From BOG-1363 sp043775355 (GTDB lineage Bacteria > Planctomycetota > UBA11346), in contig JAYVSL010000032.1 in the NCBI GenBank assembly GCA_043775355.1, forward strand, positions 1 to 31,889: DNA of 31,889 bases, written 5' to 3'. Position 1 is the first letter of the stretch. Every line of letters begins with the position of its first letter. A program made the translations under genes and the position numbers. The notes beneath the pieces were generated by a model. That model made no database searches, was not told the DNA's origin, and saw only the letters and a program-made list of their open reading frames with translations. This document shows positions 1 through 8,899 of the stretch, piece after piece.

Positions 1-1
1 T

Positions 2-205
2 GCCCGTTACACGCTGTGGAATGTCATTGGAGCCGTGGTGTGGGTGCCGTCGCTTATGGGAGTCGGCATCTGGCTCGGTCAATTACCGTTCGTGCAGCGA
101 AATCTTGAGATCATCGTTATTGGCGTCATCGTCATCTCAATTTTGCCGATGATCATTGGCGGTCTCATACGCTGGCGCCGCATGGCAAAGTCGTCCAACA
201 AGTAA
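2..205 (+). CDS. DedA-family membrane protein, C-terminal part (truncated by window edge)
   Basis: An open frame enters from the left edge and stops with TAA at 203-205, giving 67 residues. It reads as two hydrophobic stretches: one around VIGAVVWVPSLMGVGIWLG, and one around LEIIVIGVIVISILPMIIGG, followed by a short basic tail (RWRRMAKSSNK). This pattern (an Asn before a Gly-rich helix with Trp/Val, a Gly-x-x-hydrophobic-Gly end, then a final helix with Ser and Pro) matches the C-terminal end of the DedA/VTT family, inner-membrane proteins linked to undecaprenyl-phosphate and phospholipid flipping. The start and most of the protein lie outside the window, so the family call rests on about a third of a typical DedA protein. 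Confidence 0.6.
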   Translation, partial: ARYTLWNVIGAVVWVPSLMGVGIWLGQLPFVQRNLEIIVIGVIVISILPMIIGGLIRWRRMAKSSNK

Positions 206-214
206 TCGTTTGCG

Positions 215-283
215 ACAGGATCGTGCTTCGATGTCGTGTACAAAACCGGTGGTCCATAGCCTGTAGCCTTTAACCTGTAGCCG
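215..283 (+). repeat. Dispersed core-and-heptamer element, copy 1
   Basis: The core at 215-255 contains GGATCGTGCTTCGATGTC followed by ACAAAACCGGTGG. It is followed by four heptamers of the GTAGCCT type (atagcct, gtagcct, ttaacct, gtagccg; 256-283). The same core occurs at 15650-15689 (reverse orientation) and 20141-20178. This copy lacks the left heptamer arm seen in the other two; it begins ten bases after the DedA stop codon. Confidence 0.75.
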
Positions 284-290
284 CTCTCAG

Positions 291-350
291 CAGCGACAGC
301 AACCGACAGCAGCCGACAGCAGCCGATAACAGCCGATAACAGCCGACAGA
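291..350 (+). repeat. 10-bp tandem repeat (AGCCGACAGC type), six units
   Basis: Six imperfect decamers run head to tail (cagcgacagc, aaccgacagc, agccgacagc, agccgataac twice, agccgacaga). They lie between the copy-1 dispersed element and the ABC ATPase start at 425. No coding potential is evident. Confidence 0.8.
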
Positions 351-424
351 CGCTGGACACCAGCCACCAGTGAGGCAAGGTTTCGCCCCATGCTACGTCC
401 TGCTCAAACACGCAAATAATACCC

Positions 425-1354
425 ATGACTGACGACAACATTCTCAGTTTCGCCGGAGTTTCGTTCACCTATCGGGGTGATTGGCTGCAACGGGTGCATG
501 CGCTCAAGCAAGTCGACCTGCGCGTGCCACGTGGTTCTGCGTTCGGATTTCTCGGTGCGAACGGCGCAGGCAAATCTACCAGCATCAAATTGGTCATGGG
601 TCTGCTGCATGGTCATCAGGGCGACATCCGACTTTTTGGTCAGCCCTTAGGTGATCACCGATTGCGTGCGCGACTGGGCTATCTGCCTGAGCATCCGTAT
701 TTTTATGACAATTTGGCGGTCGGCGAATATCTCGCTTACATGGCCCGCCTTTCAGGAATGAGCGCCGATGCGGTTCCTGCGGCGATTGATCGCGTCTGCG
801 AATTGCTGGATCTTAGCGATTTGAAGCGCCGCATGTTGGGCAGTTTTTCGAAAGGCATGCGCCAACGCTTTGGTCTTGCTCAAGCCATTATTCATCAGCC
901 AGATTTATTGGTGCTTGATGAACCGTTCTCTGGTTTAGATCCACTGTGGCGTGCGCGTTTTCGCGAAGTGATGGCGCTGGAACGCAAGCGCGGTGCGACG
1001 CTTTGTTTCAGCACCCATATTCTGAGCGACGTTGAAGACCTCTGTGACTATTACGCGGTGATTGATCACGGCGTGGTGCTGGAACAAGGCAAGCTCGAAG
1101 ACTTGGTGAAGCAAGCGCCCTTGGTTCTTACCGGCAGCGGCCCCATGCCAACCGAGGCAATGGCGAACCACGACGGTACGTGGCGTTGGCAATTTCCCGA
1201 AGCTCAACGTGCGACGAGCCTCGCTGCGCTTCCGGCTGGCGCGCAAATTTTACGACTGGAACGTAATCGCATTGGCTTAGAAGACTATTTCGTCGCGCGC
1301 GTGAAAGCTTTCCACGCCGCCGGAAAACGACTTGATCAAGTGGGCACGCCATGA
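425..1354 (+). CDS. ABC transporter ATP-binding protein
   Basis: This 309-residue protein is the nucleotide-binding subunit of an ABC-2 type transporter and should power the permease encoded next to it. Walker A is GANGAGKST at 44-52, the signature is FSKGMRQR at 141-148 (a common variant of LSGGQ), Walker B is LLVLDEP at 161-167, and the switch His is H198 in STH. The C-terminal 80 or so residues after the ATPase core are a variable tail common in this exporter class. The ATG at 425 is used because it gives the usual short lead before the first beta strand. The stop codon overlaps the permease start (ATGA at 1351-1354), so the two are probably translationally coupled. The substrate is unknown; related modules export drugs, lipids or polysaccharide or serve copper-enzyme maturation. 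Confidence 0.93.
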   Translation: MTDDNILSFAGVSFTYRGDWLQRVHALKQVDLRVPRGSAFGFLGANGAGKSTSIKLVMGLLHGHQGDIRLFGQPLGDHRLRARLGYLPEHPYFYDNLAVGEYLAYMARLSGMSADAVPAAIDRVCELLDLSDLKRRMLGSFSKGMRQRFGLAQAIIHQPDLLVLDEPFSGLDPLWRARFREVMALERKRGATLCFSTHILSDVEDLCDYYAVIDHGVVLEQGKLEDLVKQAPLVLTGSGPMPTEAMANHDGTWRWQFPEAQRATSLAALPAGAQILRLERNRIGLEDYFVARVKAFHAAGKRLDQVGTP

Positions 1355-2106
1355 TTCGCATTATCGCTTGGGCTACGTGTCGCGAGGCCGTGCGTTCGCG
1401 CACCTTCTTATTATTATTAGCGGTTTATTTAGTGGGCGTGCTGATGTCACGCATTGTCGGTTGGATCAGTGCCACCGATGGCAATATCATCACCACCGAC
1501 ATCGTCTTTAGTCTGCAATCAATCATGGGCGTGTTGGTCGCGGTGGCGACCGGCACCGCGCTGGTCCACGTCGAAATTCAACAAAAGACGCTGTACACCG
1601 TGTTATCTCGACCCTTGCCGCGTTGGCAGTTCGTGCTGGGAAAATATCTTGGCCTCTGCTTAGCCTTGGCGGCTGGGCAGATCGCGATGTTAATTATCGG
1701 ATTGATCTACCTTTTCCTGACTGGCGCTGAAGTGCATCAGTGGCTGATCGTCGCTGGTTTATTAACCATCGTTGAAGTCTTAGTCATGGCCGCCGTCAGC
1801 TTATGCTGGACGGCATTATCATCGCCGTTGCTCGCCGCCGTGTTGGGCTTGGCGACTTATGCACTCGGGCACGCGGTGCATTCGCTCCCAGGTTTGGTTC
1901 ACCATTTAAAAGGCTGGCAACAAACCATCGCGATTGCACTCGCGAGTTTAATCCCCGACCTTGGTCAATTCGCCTATCGCAACGAGGCGGTTTATCGCAC
2001 TCCTTTGCCGATGGATGATCTGCTCATGCGTTTCGTTTATGGCGGATTGTGGTGCACGTTATTGGTGATGATCACGGTTGCCGTGGTGCGACGGAAGCAG
2101 CTGTGA
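1351..2106 (+). CDS. ABC-2 type transporter permease
   Basis: This 251-residue polytopic membrane protein has about six hydrophobic segments, the first at roughly 18-36, another pair around VFSLQSIMGVLVAVATGTALV and CLALAAGQIAMLIIGLIYLFL. The text between them (EIQQKTLYTVLSRPLPRWQFVLGKY) carries the E-x(n)-T-L-x-R-P-hydrophilic pattern typical of ABC-2 membrane subunits, where a short coupling helix meets the ATPase. Its start overlaps the ATPase gene by four bases, and the next gene starts 46 bases after its stop, so the three form one unit. The family is clear; the substrate cannot be read from the sequence. Confidence 0.88.
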   Translation: MIRIIAWATCREAVRSRTFLLLLAVYLVGVLMSRIVGWISATDGNIITTDIVFSLQSIMGVLVAVATGTALVHVEIQQKTLYTVLSRPLPRWQFVLGKYLGLCLALAAGQIAMLIIGLIYLFLTGAEVHQWLIVAGLLTIVEVLVMAAVSLCWTALSSPLLAAVLGLATYALGHAVHSLPGLVHHLKGWQQTIAIALASLIPDLGQFAYRNEAVYRTPLPMDDLLMRFVYGGLWCTLLVMITVAVVRRKQL

Positions 2107-2152
2107 ACGGTTTCGTTTATCGCCAACACGCTTTGCTTTTGTGCGCTCACCT

Positions 2153-3388
2153 ATGAACGCTCGCTTGCGTGGAATCATACTCGGACTCAGCATCGTCCTT
2201 GGTGCCGTCGCATTGGTCGGCTGGAACAGCAGTCACTTCCTGACCGCCAAACCAGTGATTCGCTCGAAGAATATCGACTTTCTGCCGGCGCCTGAAACCG
2301 CGCGGGTGTTAGCATTGGGTCATACCAATACGTTGGCCAAATTGCGTTGGATCGATTCGTTCGCTTATTTTGAATACCAACTCGACCGTAAAGATGATCG
2401 CGTGTCTGGCGGCGGTGGCGGTTTCAGCCGTTTGTATGAAACCCTCATTGATTTGGATCCGCAGTTCGAGCCGTTCTACGAACACGCCGCGCTCAATCTT
2501 TCTGGTGTGCTCAGCCAACATGGGAATGCCTTGGCTTTTTTACTGCGCGGAACGCATGAAATCCCACGCTCGACCTCTTTATGGCGTAATGCCGTGGCGA
2601 CGCTCAAGACCTTCTTTCAATGGGATGTGCGTCATCCTGAGCAATTCGACGCCTTCCTTGCCGCTTGGGAGCAAGCCGAAAAAGATCCTGCCGCCAAACG
2701 CATGGTGTGGGATTGGAAACGACAATTCGGTTTCGGCTCTTTCACCGGACTTGAACAATTGCCGTATTGGCTGACTCAGTTGCAGTCCTCTACTCCAGGA
2801 AGTCCAACGGGAGATTACATTGAGGGCACCATTCGTGATCTTTTAGCGCGCTACGGAGCGCGTGAGCTTGAGTCACTGCTCGCCACGTGGCGGATTGCGC
2901 GTGGAGGGATTCCCGCCACGCGCGCCGAGCTGGTACAAAATCTCTCGGTGATGGATCCCATGAAGCCAGTGGTGACGGAGGGTCCCTATCCCAGCGATCT
3001 GTCGCGCCTGCTTGACCCCAAATTGATTCGCCATCGCTATCCCAAAGGCTTGCCGCCGTATGGGCCAATCGGGGAAGTCGGTGGCCGACTAATGCTCAAA
3101 ACCGACCCCTACGGAATTCCGTGGCAACGGAACGCCAACAAAGTCATTAGTCGCGGACAGCTGCGTGCACGCTTGGACGCCCAAGTCGGCCCGCTGAATG
3201 CGCAGCTTTTAGAGCTCGCTCAGCGCCACGGCTCATGGCCGAAAACCCTGGAAGAGGCCACCACGCTCGGTTTGAAATTACCCGTCGTTCCCGATGGCGG
3301 GCAGTTACGACTCGATGATCGTCAGGTCGTGGTTGAGTGGCCTGTAGAACCTGGGGCACCTTGGGTGCTCCGTTCGGGTGCAAAATAG
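2153..3388 (+). CDS. Membrane-anchored protein of the ABC unit, function unknown
   Basis: I choose the ATG at 2153 (411 residues). A longer in-frame reading from 2078 would overlap the permease and adds an unconvincing N-terminus. The protein starts with basic residues and one membrane segment (about 9-27), so most of it should be periplasmic. After the anchor comes a motif of the form FLPAPE...ALGHTNTLAKLRWID.FAYF, then a Gly run (GGGGG), then LYETLIDLDPQFEPFYEHAAL, which looks helical and TPR-like. To my recollection, similar proteins with a P-x-x-E...LG...LLW...YF pattern sit beside ABC-2 exporters in other phyla, which would make it an accessory subunit. The evidence for that is position and resemblance only. 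Confidence 0.7.
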   Translation: MNARLRGIILGLSIVLGAVALVGWNSSHFLTAKPVIRSKNIDFLPAPETARVLALGHTNTLAKLRWIDSFAYFEYQLDRKDDRVSGGGGGFSRLYETLIDLDPQFEPFYEHAALNLSGVLSQHGNALAFLLRGTHEIPRSTSLWRNAVATLKTFFQWDVRHPEQFDAFLAAWEQAEKDPAAKRMVWDWKRQFGFGSFTGLEQLPYWLTQLQSSTPGSPTGDYIEGTIRDLLARYGARELESLLATWRIARGGIPATRAELVQNLSVMDPMKPVVTEGPYPSDLSRLLDPKLIRHRYPKGLPPYGPIGEVGGRLMLKTDPYGIPWQRNANKVISRGQLRARLDAQVGPLNAQLLELAQRHGSWPKTLEEATTLGLKLPVVPDGGQLRLDDRQVVVEWPVEPGAPWVLRSGAK

Positions 3389-3503
3389 GGGTACATACAG
3401 AAGGGTTTACCAATGTGCCGTGACCACCGCTCCACATTATGCTGCCCAAGACTGACCAAACTCTTCCGTAGGTCGATGATCGTCCAGCTTCCCATTTCTG
3501 TGC

Positions 3504-3520
3504 ATGGTTGCTTCAACCAT
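3504..3520. other. Short perfect hairpin in the rpoD leader
   Basis: ATGGTTG at 3504-3510 pairs with CAACCAT at 3514-3520 around a CTT loop, and the stem extends by one more C-G pair. There is no T-run on either side, so it is not a convincing terminator. It lies between the ABC unit and rpoD and could be a leader structure or a weak end signal. Confidence 0.4.
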
Positions 3521-3591
3521 GACGGATTCCCAGGGGCAGGCCGGTCATTGTCAGACGGTTTCTGCTTCTAGACTCCGCCTCCCCCGTTGAA

Positions 3592-3618
3592 CCCCCTGTC
3601 CGCCCTGTCTGCCCTGTG
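3592..3618 (+). repeat. 9-bp tandem repeat (CGCCCTGTC type), three units
   Basis: Three nonamers (ccccctgtc, cgccctgtc, tgccctgtg) lie 34 bases before the rpoD start. The run includes the GTG at 3616 that could serve as an alternative rpoD start, but the ATG at 3652 gives the better N-terminus. Confidence 0.65.
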
Positions 3619-3651
3619 CGGAAAGCCGCGACAGCGACCCTGAGAGACCCC

Positions 3652-5403
3652 ATGGCCAAATCGACGTCCCCGGTCAAAAGCGCACCTCCTGCTGTTGCTG
3701 CCCCCGCGCCGGCCGCCGGTGCCCCTGTTGCTGGTGCTGAACCGCTGTCGCTCAAAGACGTGGTCGCCACGCTGGTGAAGAACAGCAAAGGCAAAGGCAT
3801 GGTCACCTACGACCAGCTGAATGCTTTATTGCCTGACGCGATGAACGATCCCGAGCAATTGGATCAAGTCCTTGAGCAACTGGATTCCAAGGGCGTCGAG
3901 TTGGTCGAAGAAATCGGCGCTGCCGAAAGTGAATTCGGTGAAGATCCGGGTGGAAATACCGAAGGCGACGAAAGTCGCGCTGCTGGCACCGGTCGCTACG
4001 AAGCTGCTGAGCAAGCCACTGAAGGTGATGAAGCCGAACTCGGCGAAAAAATCGATGACCCGGTACGCATGTACCTGTCACAGATGGGCGAAATCCCGCT
4101 GTTGACCCGCGACCAAGAAATTGAGCTCGCACGCCGTATCGAAATCTACCGTGACGGTTTCCGGCGTAAGGTCATGACTTTGCCAGAAGCGATTCGTCGC
4201 GGCATCGGCTGGGTCGAAGAGCAAAAAGAAATCAAAGAGCAGCAAGAAAAGAACGCCAAGAGCCATGGTTCGTCGCCCTCACGCGATGACTATCTTGACC
4301 GCGCTGCCAATCATTTGAACACGCTCAATCGCGTGGTTCTGCACAGTGCGCCCTTATCAGAACAAGTCTGCAATGGCGAAGTTTCCGTGCGTCACGAACA
4401 GCTGCTGCGTAACCGTCTGACGCGCGCGTACCGCTTGCTCGAAGAAATGGAGCTCGACGCCAAAACCGTCATCCAAGTCAAAGACGAAATGCTCGACATG
4501 CGCCGTAAAGTGCTGCGTCTGCGCCGTGAAATTGAACAAAACAAGCGCAAAAAGAGCGTCGTCAAAGAGAAAGAACAAGAACTGATCGATCTCGCGCTCA
4601 GCATTGGCGAGCCCATCGAACGATTCTTGGAACGTTGCGTTGCCGTGTCTAAGCGCTTCCGTCTGTACGAAGAAGCGAAGCAAAAACTGTCATGCGGCAA
4701 TCTGCGCTTGGTGGTGTCGATCGCTAAGAAATACCGTAATCGTGGCTTGTCATTCCTCGATCTCATTCAAGAAGGCAATGCCGGCTTGATGAAAGCGGTT
4801 GAGAAATACGAATACAAGCGCGGCTACAAATTCTCGACCTACGCCACCTGGTGGATTCGTCAGGGCATCACGCGCGCGATCGCCGACCAAGCTCGTACGA
4901 TCCGCATTCCCGTGCACATGATCGAAACCATGGGCAAACTCAGGAAGATCCAAAAAGACATCCTGCAGGACACCGGCCGCGAAGCGACCCTCGAAGAAGT
5001 CGCAGAACGCGCTGGCATCAGCGTCGGTGAATGCAAGCGCGTCATCCGCGTATCGAAGCATCCGATCTCGCTCGATCGTCCCATCGGCGACAGTGATGAC
5101 TGTTACTTCGGCGATTTCTTAGAAGACAAGAGCGCCGAAAATCCAGCCAACATCAGTTCCAACGAACTGCTGAAGGAAAAAATCACCGAAGTGCTCGACA
5201 CCCTCACCGATCGTGAACGCGAAATCATCTGCCTGCGCTACGGCATCGGCGATGGTTACACTTACACCCTCGAAGAAGTCGGCCGCCGCTTCAACGTCAC
5301 GCGCGAACGTATTCGTCAGATCGAAGCCAAATCGATCAAGAAACTCCAGCATCCGCTGCGCAGCCGCAAACTCGAAGGCTTCATCGACACCAAAGCGCAC
5401 TAA
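3652..5403 (+). CDS. rpoD: RNA polymerase primary sigma factor (sigma-70, group 1)
   Basis: This 583-residue protein directs core RNA polymerase to housekeeping promoters. An Ala/Pro-rich N-terminus (1-30) precedes a region 1.1-like segment (about 33-87, with VTYDQLNALLPD). An acidic linker leads to region 1.2 (about 135-165, DDPVRMYLSQMGEIPLLTRDQE). Region 2 is about 347-420 and includes DLIQEGNAGLMKAVEKYEY and FSTYATWWIRQGITRAI, the -10 recognition and melting helices. Region 4 is about 515-577, with LTDREREIICLRYG and the helix-turn-helix TLEEVGRRFNVTRERIRQIE. The region between 1.2 and 2 carries a charged non-conserved insertion. The ATG at 3652 is preferred to a GTG at 3616 that lies in a repeat. 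A strong hairpin follows the stop. The complete region 1.1 to 4 set marks it as the primary sigma. Confidence 0.97.
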   Translation: MAKSTSPVKSAPPAVAAPAPAAGAPVAGAEPLSLKDVVATLVKNSKGKGMVTYDQLNALLPDAMNDPEQLDQVLEQLDSKGVELVEEIGAAESEFGEDPGGNTEGDESRAAGTGRYEAAEQATEGDEAELGEKIDDPVRMYLSQMGEIPLLTRDQEIELARRIEIYRDGFRRKVMTLPEAIRRGIGWVEEQKEIKEQQEKNAKSHGSSPSRDDYLDRAANHLNTLNRVVLHSAPLSEQVCNGEVSVRHEQLLRNRLTRAYRLLEEMELDAKTVIQVKDEMLDMRRKVLRLRREIEQNKRKKSVVKEKEQELIDLALSIGEPIERFLERCVAVSKRFRLYEEAKQKLSCGNLRLVVSIAKKYRNRGLSFLDLIQEGNAGLMKAVEKYEYKRGYKFSTYATWWIRQGITRAIADQARTIRIPVHMIETMGKLRKIQKDILQDTGREATLEEVAERAGISVGECKRVIRVSKHPISLDRPIGDSDDCYFGDFLEDKSAENPANISSNELLKEKITEVLDTLTDREREIICLRYGIGDGYTYTLEEVGRRFNVTRERIRQIEAKSIKKLQHPLRSRKLEGFIDTKAH

Positions 5404-5415
5404 TCTTTTGTGCAT

Positions 5416-5466
5416 GGTTAAATGATCACACCCCGCCGGTATCCGGCGGGGTGTGATCGTTTAACC
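5416..5466. terminator. Bidirectional hairpin between rpoD and the metal efflux operon
   Basis: A 24-bp stem (5416-5439 with 5443-5466, one G-T wobble) closes a three-base TAT loop, with a GC-rich core CCCCGCCGG/CCGGCGGGG. The two flanking genes converge on it, so it can end both transcripts. A long T-run is missing on both strands, so the hairpin may work with Rho or mainly protect 3' ends. Confidence 0.75.
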
Positions 5467-5510
5467 GCTAAAAACAATTATCGCGGGCAACCGCTTAATC
5501 CGGCCCGTTC

Positions 5511-5819
5511 TTACAAAATCCCTTGGTCTTCAATCTGCGTGATCCAATAGACCCCCAGTCCAGACACCTGGGATTCAGTTGCCCGCAGCTTGGTCATCAC
5601 CGTCGACACGTCCGGATCACTGACGATCAGATCGATGCGTACGCGTGGGATGTAGCCGACCACACGGTCGCCGGGCGAGATACGTGGATCAGCGAGATCG
5701 TTCTCGTCGTAGCCTTCGCAATCGATCATGGTGAAGCGGCGGACTTCCGTGATTTCATGAAAGAAATCGGTCAGCGCGCTCTTGGCCGAGGCATGGACGA
5801 TCAGGGTAACGCACTTCAT
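5511..5819 (-). CDS. PII-like protein of the metal-efflux operon
   Basis: This 102-residue protein has the size and ferredoxin-like pattern of the PII superfamily: MKCVTLIVHASAKSALTDFF as the first strand and helix, a loop region around FTMIDCEGYDENDLADPR, then VRIDLIVSDPDVSTVMTKL as the second strand-helix unit. The canonical uridylylated T-loop motif of GlnB/GlnK is not visible, so it is not a nitrogen-control PII. A PII subgroup (often called PII-NG) and related DUF3240-type proteins are known next to heavy-metal RND pumps, and this gene is the last of such an operon. The ATG at 5817-5819 overlaps the pump stop codon as TGATG, implying translational coupling. A likely job is sensing metal or a ligand for the pump; that is an inference. 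Confidence 0.72.
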   Translation of the reverse strand: MKCVTLIVHASAKSALTDFFHEITEVRRFTMIDCEGYDENDLADPRISPGDRVVGYIPRVRIDLIVSDPDVSTVMTKLRATESQVSGLGVYWITQIEDQGIL

Positions 5820-8800
5820 CACAGCATCTCCTGCCGGGCATGCCGGCTTTCAATCCACACGTAGAGCATGGGTAACAGAATCAGCGTCAGCGCGGTGGAG
5901 GTGATCAGTCCACCCAGCACGACCACCGCGAGCGGTCGTTGGATCTCAGAGCCCGGCCCGGTGGCCAGCAGCAGCGGGATGAGTCCAAGACCCGCGCACA
6001 TGGCCGTCATCAAGACTGGTCGCAGACGTCGCTCCGCACCCTGTTGTGCTGCTTCCACCAACGGCACGCCGGCACGCCGCAGGTGATTGAAGTAGCTGAT
6101 CATCACCACGCCGTTCAATATCGCCGTACCGAACAACGCGATGAAGCCGACCGAGGCTGGCACCGACAGGTACAGCCCCGACGCATACAACGCGACGATG
6201 CCGCCAATCAACGCGAAGGGGATGTTGAGGATCACCAGTCCTGCCTGACGCAAATTACCGAAGGTGATAAACAGCAACACGAAAATCAGCACGATCGCCA
6301 CTGGAACAACCACCGCGAGTTGCGCCGAGGCGCGTTGCTGATTCTCGAACTGCCCGCCGTAGGTCAGCATGTAGCCTGTCGGTAGGACGACCTGCTTGGC
6401 AATAGCGGCGCGCACATCATCGACGTAGCTGACGATGTCCCGACCCACGACGTTTGACTGGATGACCACTTGTCGGACACCGGCTTCACGCGTGATTTGT
6501 ACCGGCCCGTCGACTTCCGCGATGGTCGCCAACTGACCCAGGGGTACCTTGGGACCAGTGGGTGTGCTGACCAACAGGTTCGCGATTTTCTCAGGCGAAT
6601 TGCGCACGCTTTCCGGGTACCGCAGGAACACGCCGGTCCGACGCACGCCTTCGGCGACCTCGGTCACCACTTGGCCGCCGATCGCCAATGAGACCAGATC
6701 GTTGATCTGGTCCGCGGTCACGCCGTAACGCCCCATTGTTAGATGATTCATGGTGACGTTCAGGTAGATCTGGCCGCTCAACGGAACCCGCATGACGTCG
6801 GCATTGCCAGGAATGGTGGACATCAATTCCTCGATGGCTTTTGACTTTTCCTCCAGCACCGCCAAGTCGCCGCCGGACAATTTGACTGCTACCGCAGCGC
6901 GTACGCCGGTGAGCATTTCCGATACACGCATGTCGATCGGTTGAGTAAAAGCGAACTCGATCCCAGGGAATTTCTCGAGCACGGCGCGGAGTTTTTCCTG
7001 CAAGGCCTCCGGTGTCTTCACGCTCCACTGCGACCGTGGCTTGGTCAGGATAAAATTATCCGTCTGGTACAAGCCCATCGGATCAAGTCGCAGTTCGTCA
7101 GAGCCCATGCGTGACGCGACGCCGGTGATTTCGGGAATGGTCATCATCGCCTGCTGGATTTTGCCGTCGATTTCCAGTGAACGCTTGAGACCGATCGAGG
7201 GCAGCTTCTCGACGATGACCACAATCATGCCCTCATCGAGGGTCGGCATGAATTCGGCACCGATGCGGGTGTAGAGGAACCCCGCCACTACCAACAGCGC
7301 GACGGCTACGCTGAGCACCACGGCACGCGAGCGCAGCGCGAACGCCACCACCGGTCGGTATGCACGTTTGAGAATGCGCACCAGCCACGGGTCGACTTCC
7401 GCCACGCTCTTCATCAGCAAGCTGGCGAGAACCGGGATCACGGTAAGCGACAGGACCAGCGAGCCGATCAACGCCAGCGAGATGGTGATGGCCAGTGGCT
7501 TGAAAAGTTTCCCTTCCAAGCCGATCAGGCTGAAAATCGGCAGAAACACGATGATGATGATCAGCGTGCCAGAGATCACCGGCTGTGCGACTTCAAGAAC
7601 GGCGCGGTAAATAACGTGCAGGCGATCACGCGCTTTGAGTCCGTGCGACAGATGCGTCTGAATGTTTTCCACCACCACGACCGCTGAATCGACCAAGATG
7701 CCGATGGCGATCGCCAGTCCACCCAGGGACATCAGGTTCGCCGTCGTTCCGGTCCACAACATCGCCAAGAAAGTGAATAACACCGACAACGGCAACACCG
7801 CGACGACGACGGCTGCCGAGCGGAGATTGCCTAGGAAAAACAGCAGCACCACGATGACCAGGACGATGGCTTCGGTGAGCGCGGTCTGCACCGTGCCGAT
7901 AGCGCTGCCTACCAGAATGCTGCGATCATAGAAGACCTCGATATGAACTCCGGTCGGCAAGGTCGGAATGATTTCGGCGAATTTGTCTTTGATGCCGATC
8001 AACACTTGGCTGCCATTCGCACCCTTGCGCTGCAAAACAATGCCTTCAACGAATTCGCCTTGGCCACTTTTCGTTACTCCGCCGTAGCGCGTCATGGATC
8101 CGACCGTGACCTCGGCCAGATCGCCAATCAGGATTGGTACGCCGTCGCGGGTGGCGACGGTGGTCGCCTTGATGCTGTCGATGCCGGTCAGCTGGCCGAT
8201 GGTGCGGATCAGCAGCACTTCGTTGTTGCGCTCGATGCGATCACCGCCGTCATTGCGGTTGTTCGATTCCAGCGCTATTTTCAGGTCATTAATGGTCAAG
8301 CCACGGGCGATCAGCGCCTGCGGATTCGGCATCACATCAAAAGTCTTCACCTCACCACCGAGCGCATTTACCTCTGCCACGCCATCAACGGTCAGCAGTC
8401 GTGGACGGATGTCGTAGTCAAGGATGCTGCGCAGCTCACGGTTGGTGTAGCCGTTGCCCTCGACGTAAAACATGTACGCCTCGCCCAGTGGCGTGGTGAT
8501 CGGCGCAAGGCCACCAGAAATATTCTTGGGCAGAGCGCTCCAAATCTGGTTCAGGCGTTCGGCCACTTGCTGGCGAGCCCAGTAAATATCGGTGGTTTCC
8601 TTGAAATCGATGGTGACCACCGACAGTCCGTATTTGGTCAGCGAGCGCAGAATCGTTTTATCCGGCACGCCCTGCATTTCGTTTTCAATGACGCGGGTAA
8701 TGCGGCTTTCGACTTCCAGCGGCGCGAGCCCAGGTGCCTTGACGATCACTTGCACCTGCGGACTGGAAATATCAGGGTAAGCGTCGATCGGGAGTTGACG

Positions 8801-8899
8801 AAAGGCCCACACGCCGGCCGCCGCCATGCCAAGTGCCACCAACATCACCATCAAGCGCTGCGTCAGCGTGGCGCGAATCAGATTGGCAACCAACATCAT
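5819..8899 (-). CDS. Heavy-metal efflux RND transporter, CzcA/CusA family
   Basis: This 1026-residue inner-membrane proton/metal antiporter has the usual family length. The first membrane helix (about 12-34) is followed by a periplasmic porter domain beginning RQLPIDAYPDISSPQVQV, the standard RND opening. The central membrane block includes NLMSLGGLAIAIGILVDSAVVVVENI, with D404 and E411 in the positions of the proton-relay acidic residues of the metal-pumping subgroup. A second porter domain and membrane block follow, ending in MTAMCAGLGLIPLLLATGPGSEIQRPLA. A GGAGG ribosome site sits just before ATGATG. The start overlaps the adaptor stop by four bases. The helix-4 motif is closer to CusA (GGIAIAIG) than to CzcA, but the metal, monovalent or divalent, cannot be settled from this. 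Confidence 0.93.
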   Translation of the reverse strand: MMLVANLIRATLTQRLMVMLVALGMAAAGVWAFRQLPIDAYPDISSPQVQVIVKAPGLAPLEVESRITRVIENEMQGVPDKTILRSLTKYGLSVVTIDFKETTDIYWARQQVAERLNQIWSALPKNISGGLAPITTPLGEAYMFYVEGNGYTNRELRSILDYDIRPRLLTVDGVAEVNALGGEVKTFDVMPNPQALIARGLTINDLKIALESNNRNDGGDRIERNNEVLLIRTIGQLTGIDSIKATTVATRDGVPILIGDLAEVTVGSMTRYGGVTKSGQGEFVEGIVLQRKGANGSQVLIGIKDKFAEIIPTLPTGVHIEVFYDRSILVGSAIGTVQTALTEAIVLVIVVLLFFLGNLRSAAVVVAVLPLSVLFTFLAMLWTGTTANLMSLGGLAIAIGILVDSAVVVVENIQTHLSHGLKARDRLHVIYRAVLEVAQPVISGTLIIIIVFLPIFSLIGLEGKLFKPLAITISLALIGSLVLSLTVIPVLASLLMKSVAEVDPWLVRILKRAYRPVVAFALRSRAVVLSVAVALLVVAGFLYTRIGAEFMPTLDEGMIVVIVEKLPSIGLKRSLEIDGKIQQAMMTIPEITGVASRMGSDELRLDPMGLYQTDNFILTKPRSQWSVKTPEALQEKLRAVLEKFPGIEFAFTQPIDMRVSEMLTGVRAAVAVKLSGGDLAVLEEKSKAIEELMSTIPGNADVMRVPLSGQIYLNVTMNHLTMGRYGVTADQINDLVSLAIGGQVVTEVAEGVRRTGVFLRYPESVRNSPEKIANLLVSTPTGPKVPLGQLATIAEVDGPVQITREAGVRQVVIQSNVVGRDIVSYVDDVRAAIAKQVVLPTGYMLTYGGQFENQQRASAQLAVVVPVAIVLIFVLLFITFGNLRQAGLVILNIPFALIGGIVALYASGLYLSVPASVGFIALFGTAILNGVVMISYFNHLRRAGVPLVEAAQQGAERRLRPVLMTAMCAGLGLIPLLLATGPGSEIQRPLAVVVLGGLITSTALTLILLPMLYVWIESRHARQEML

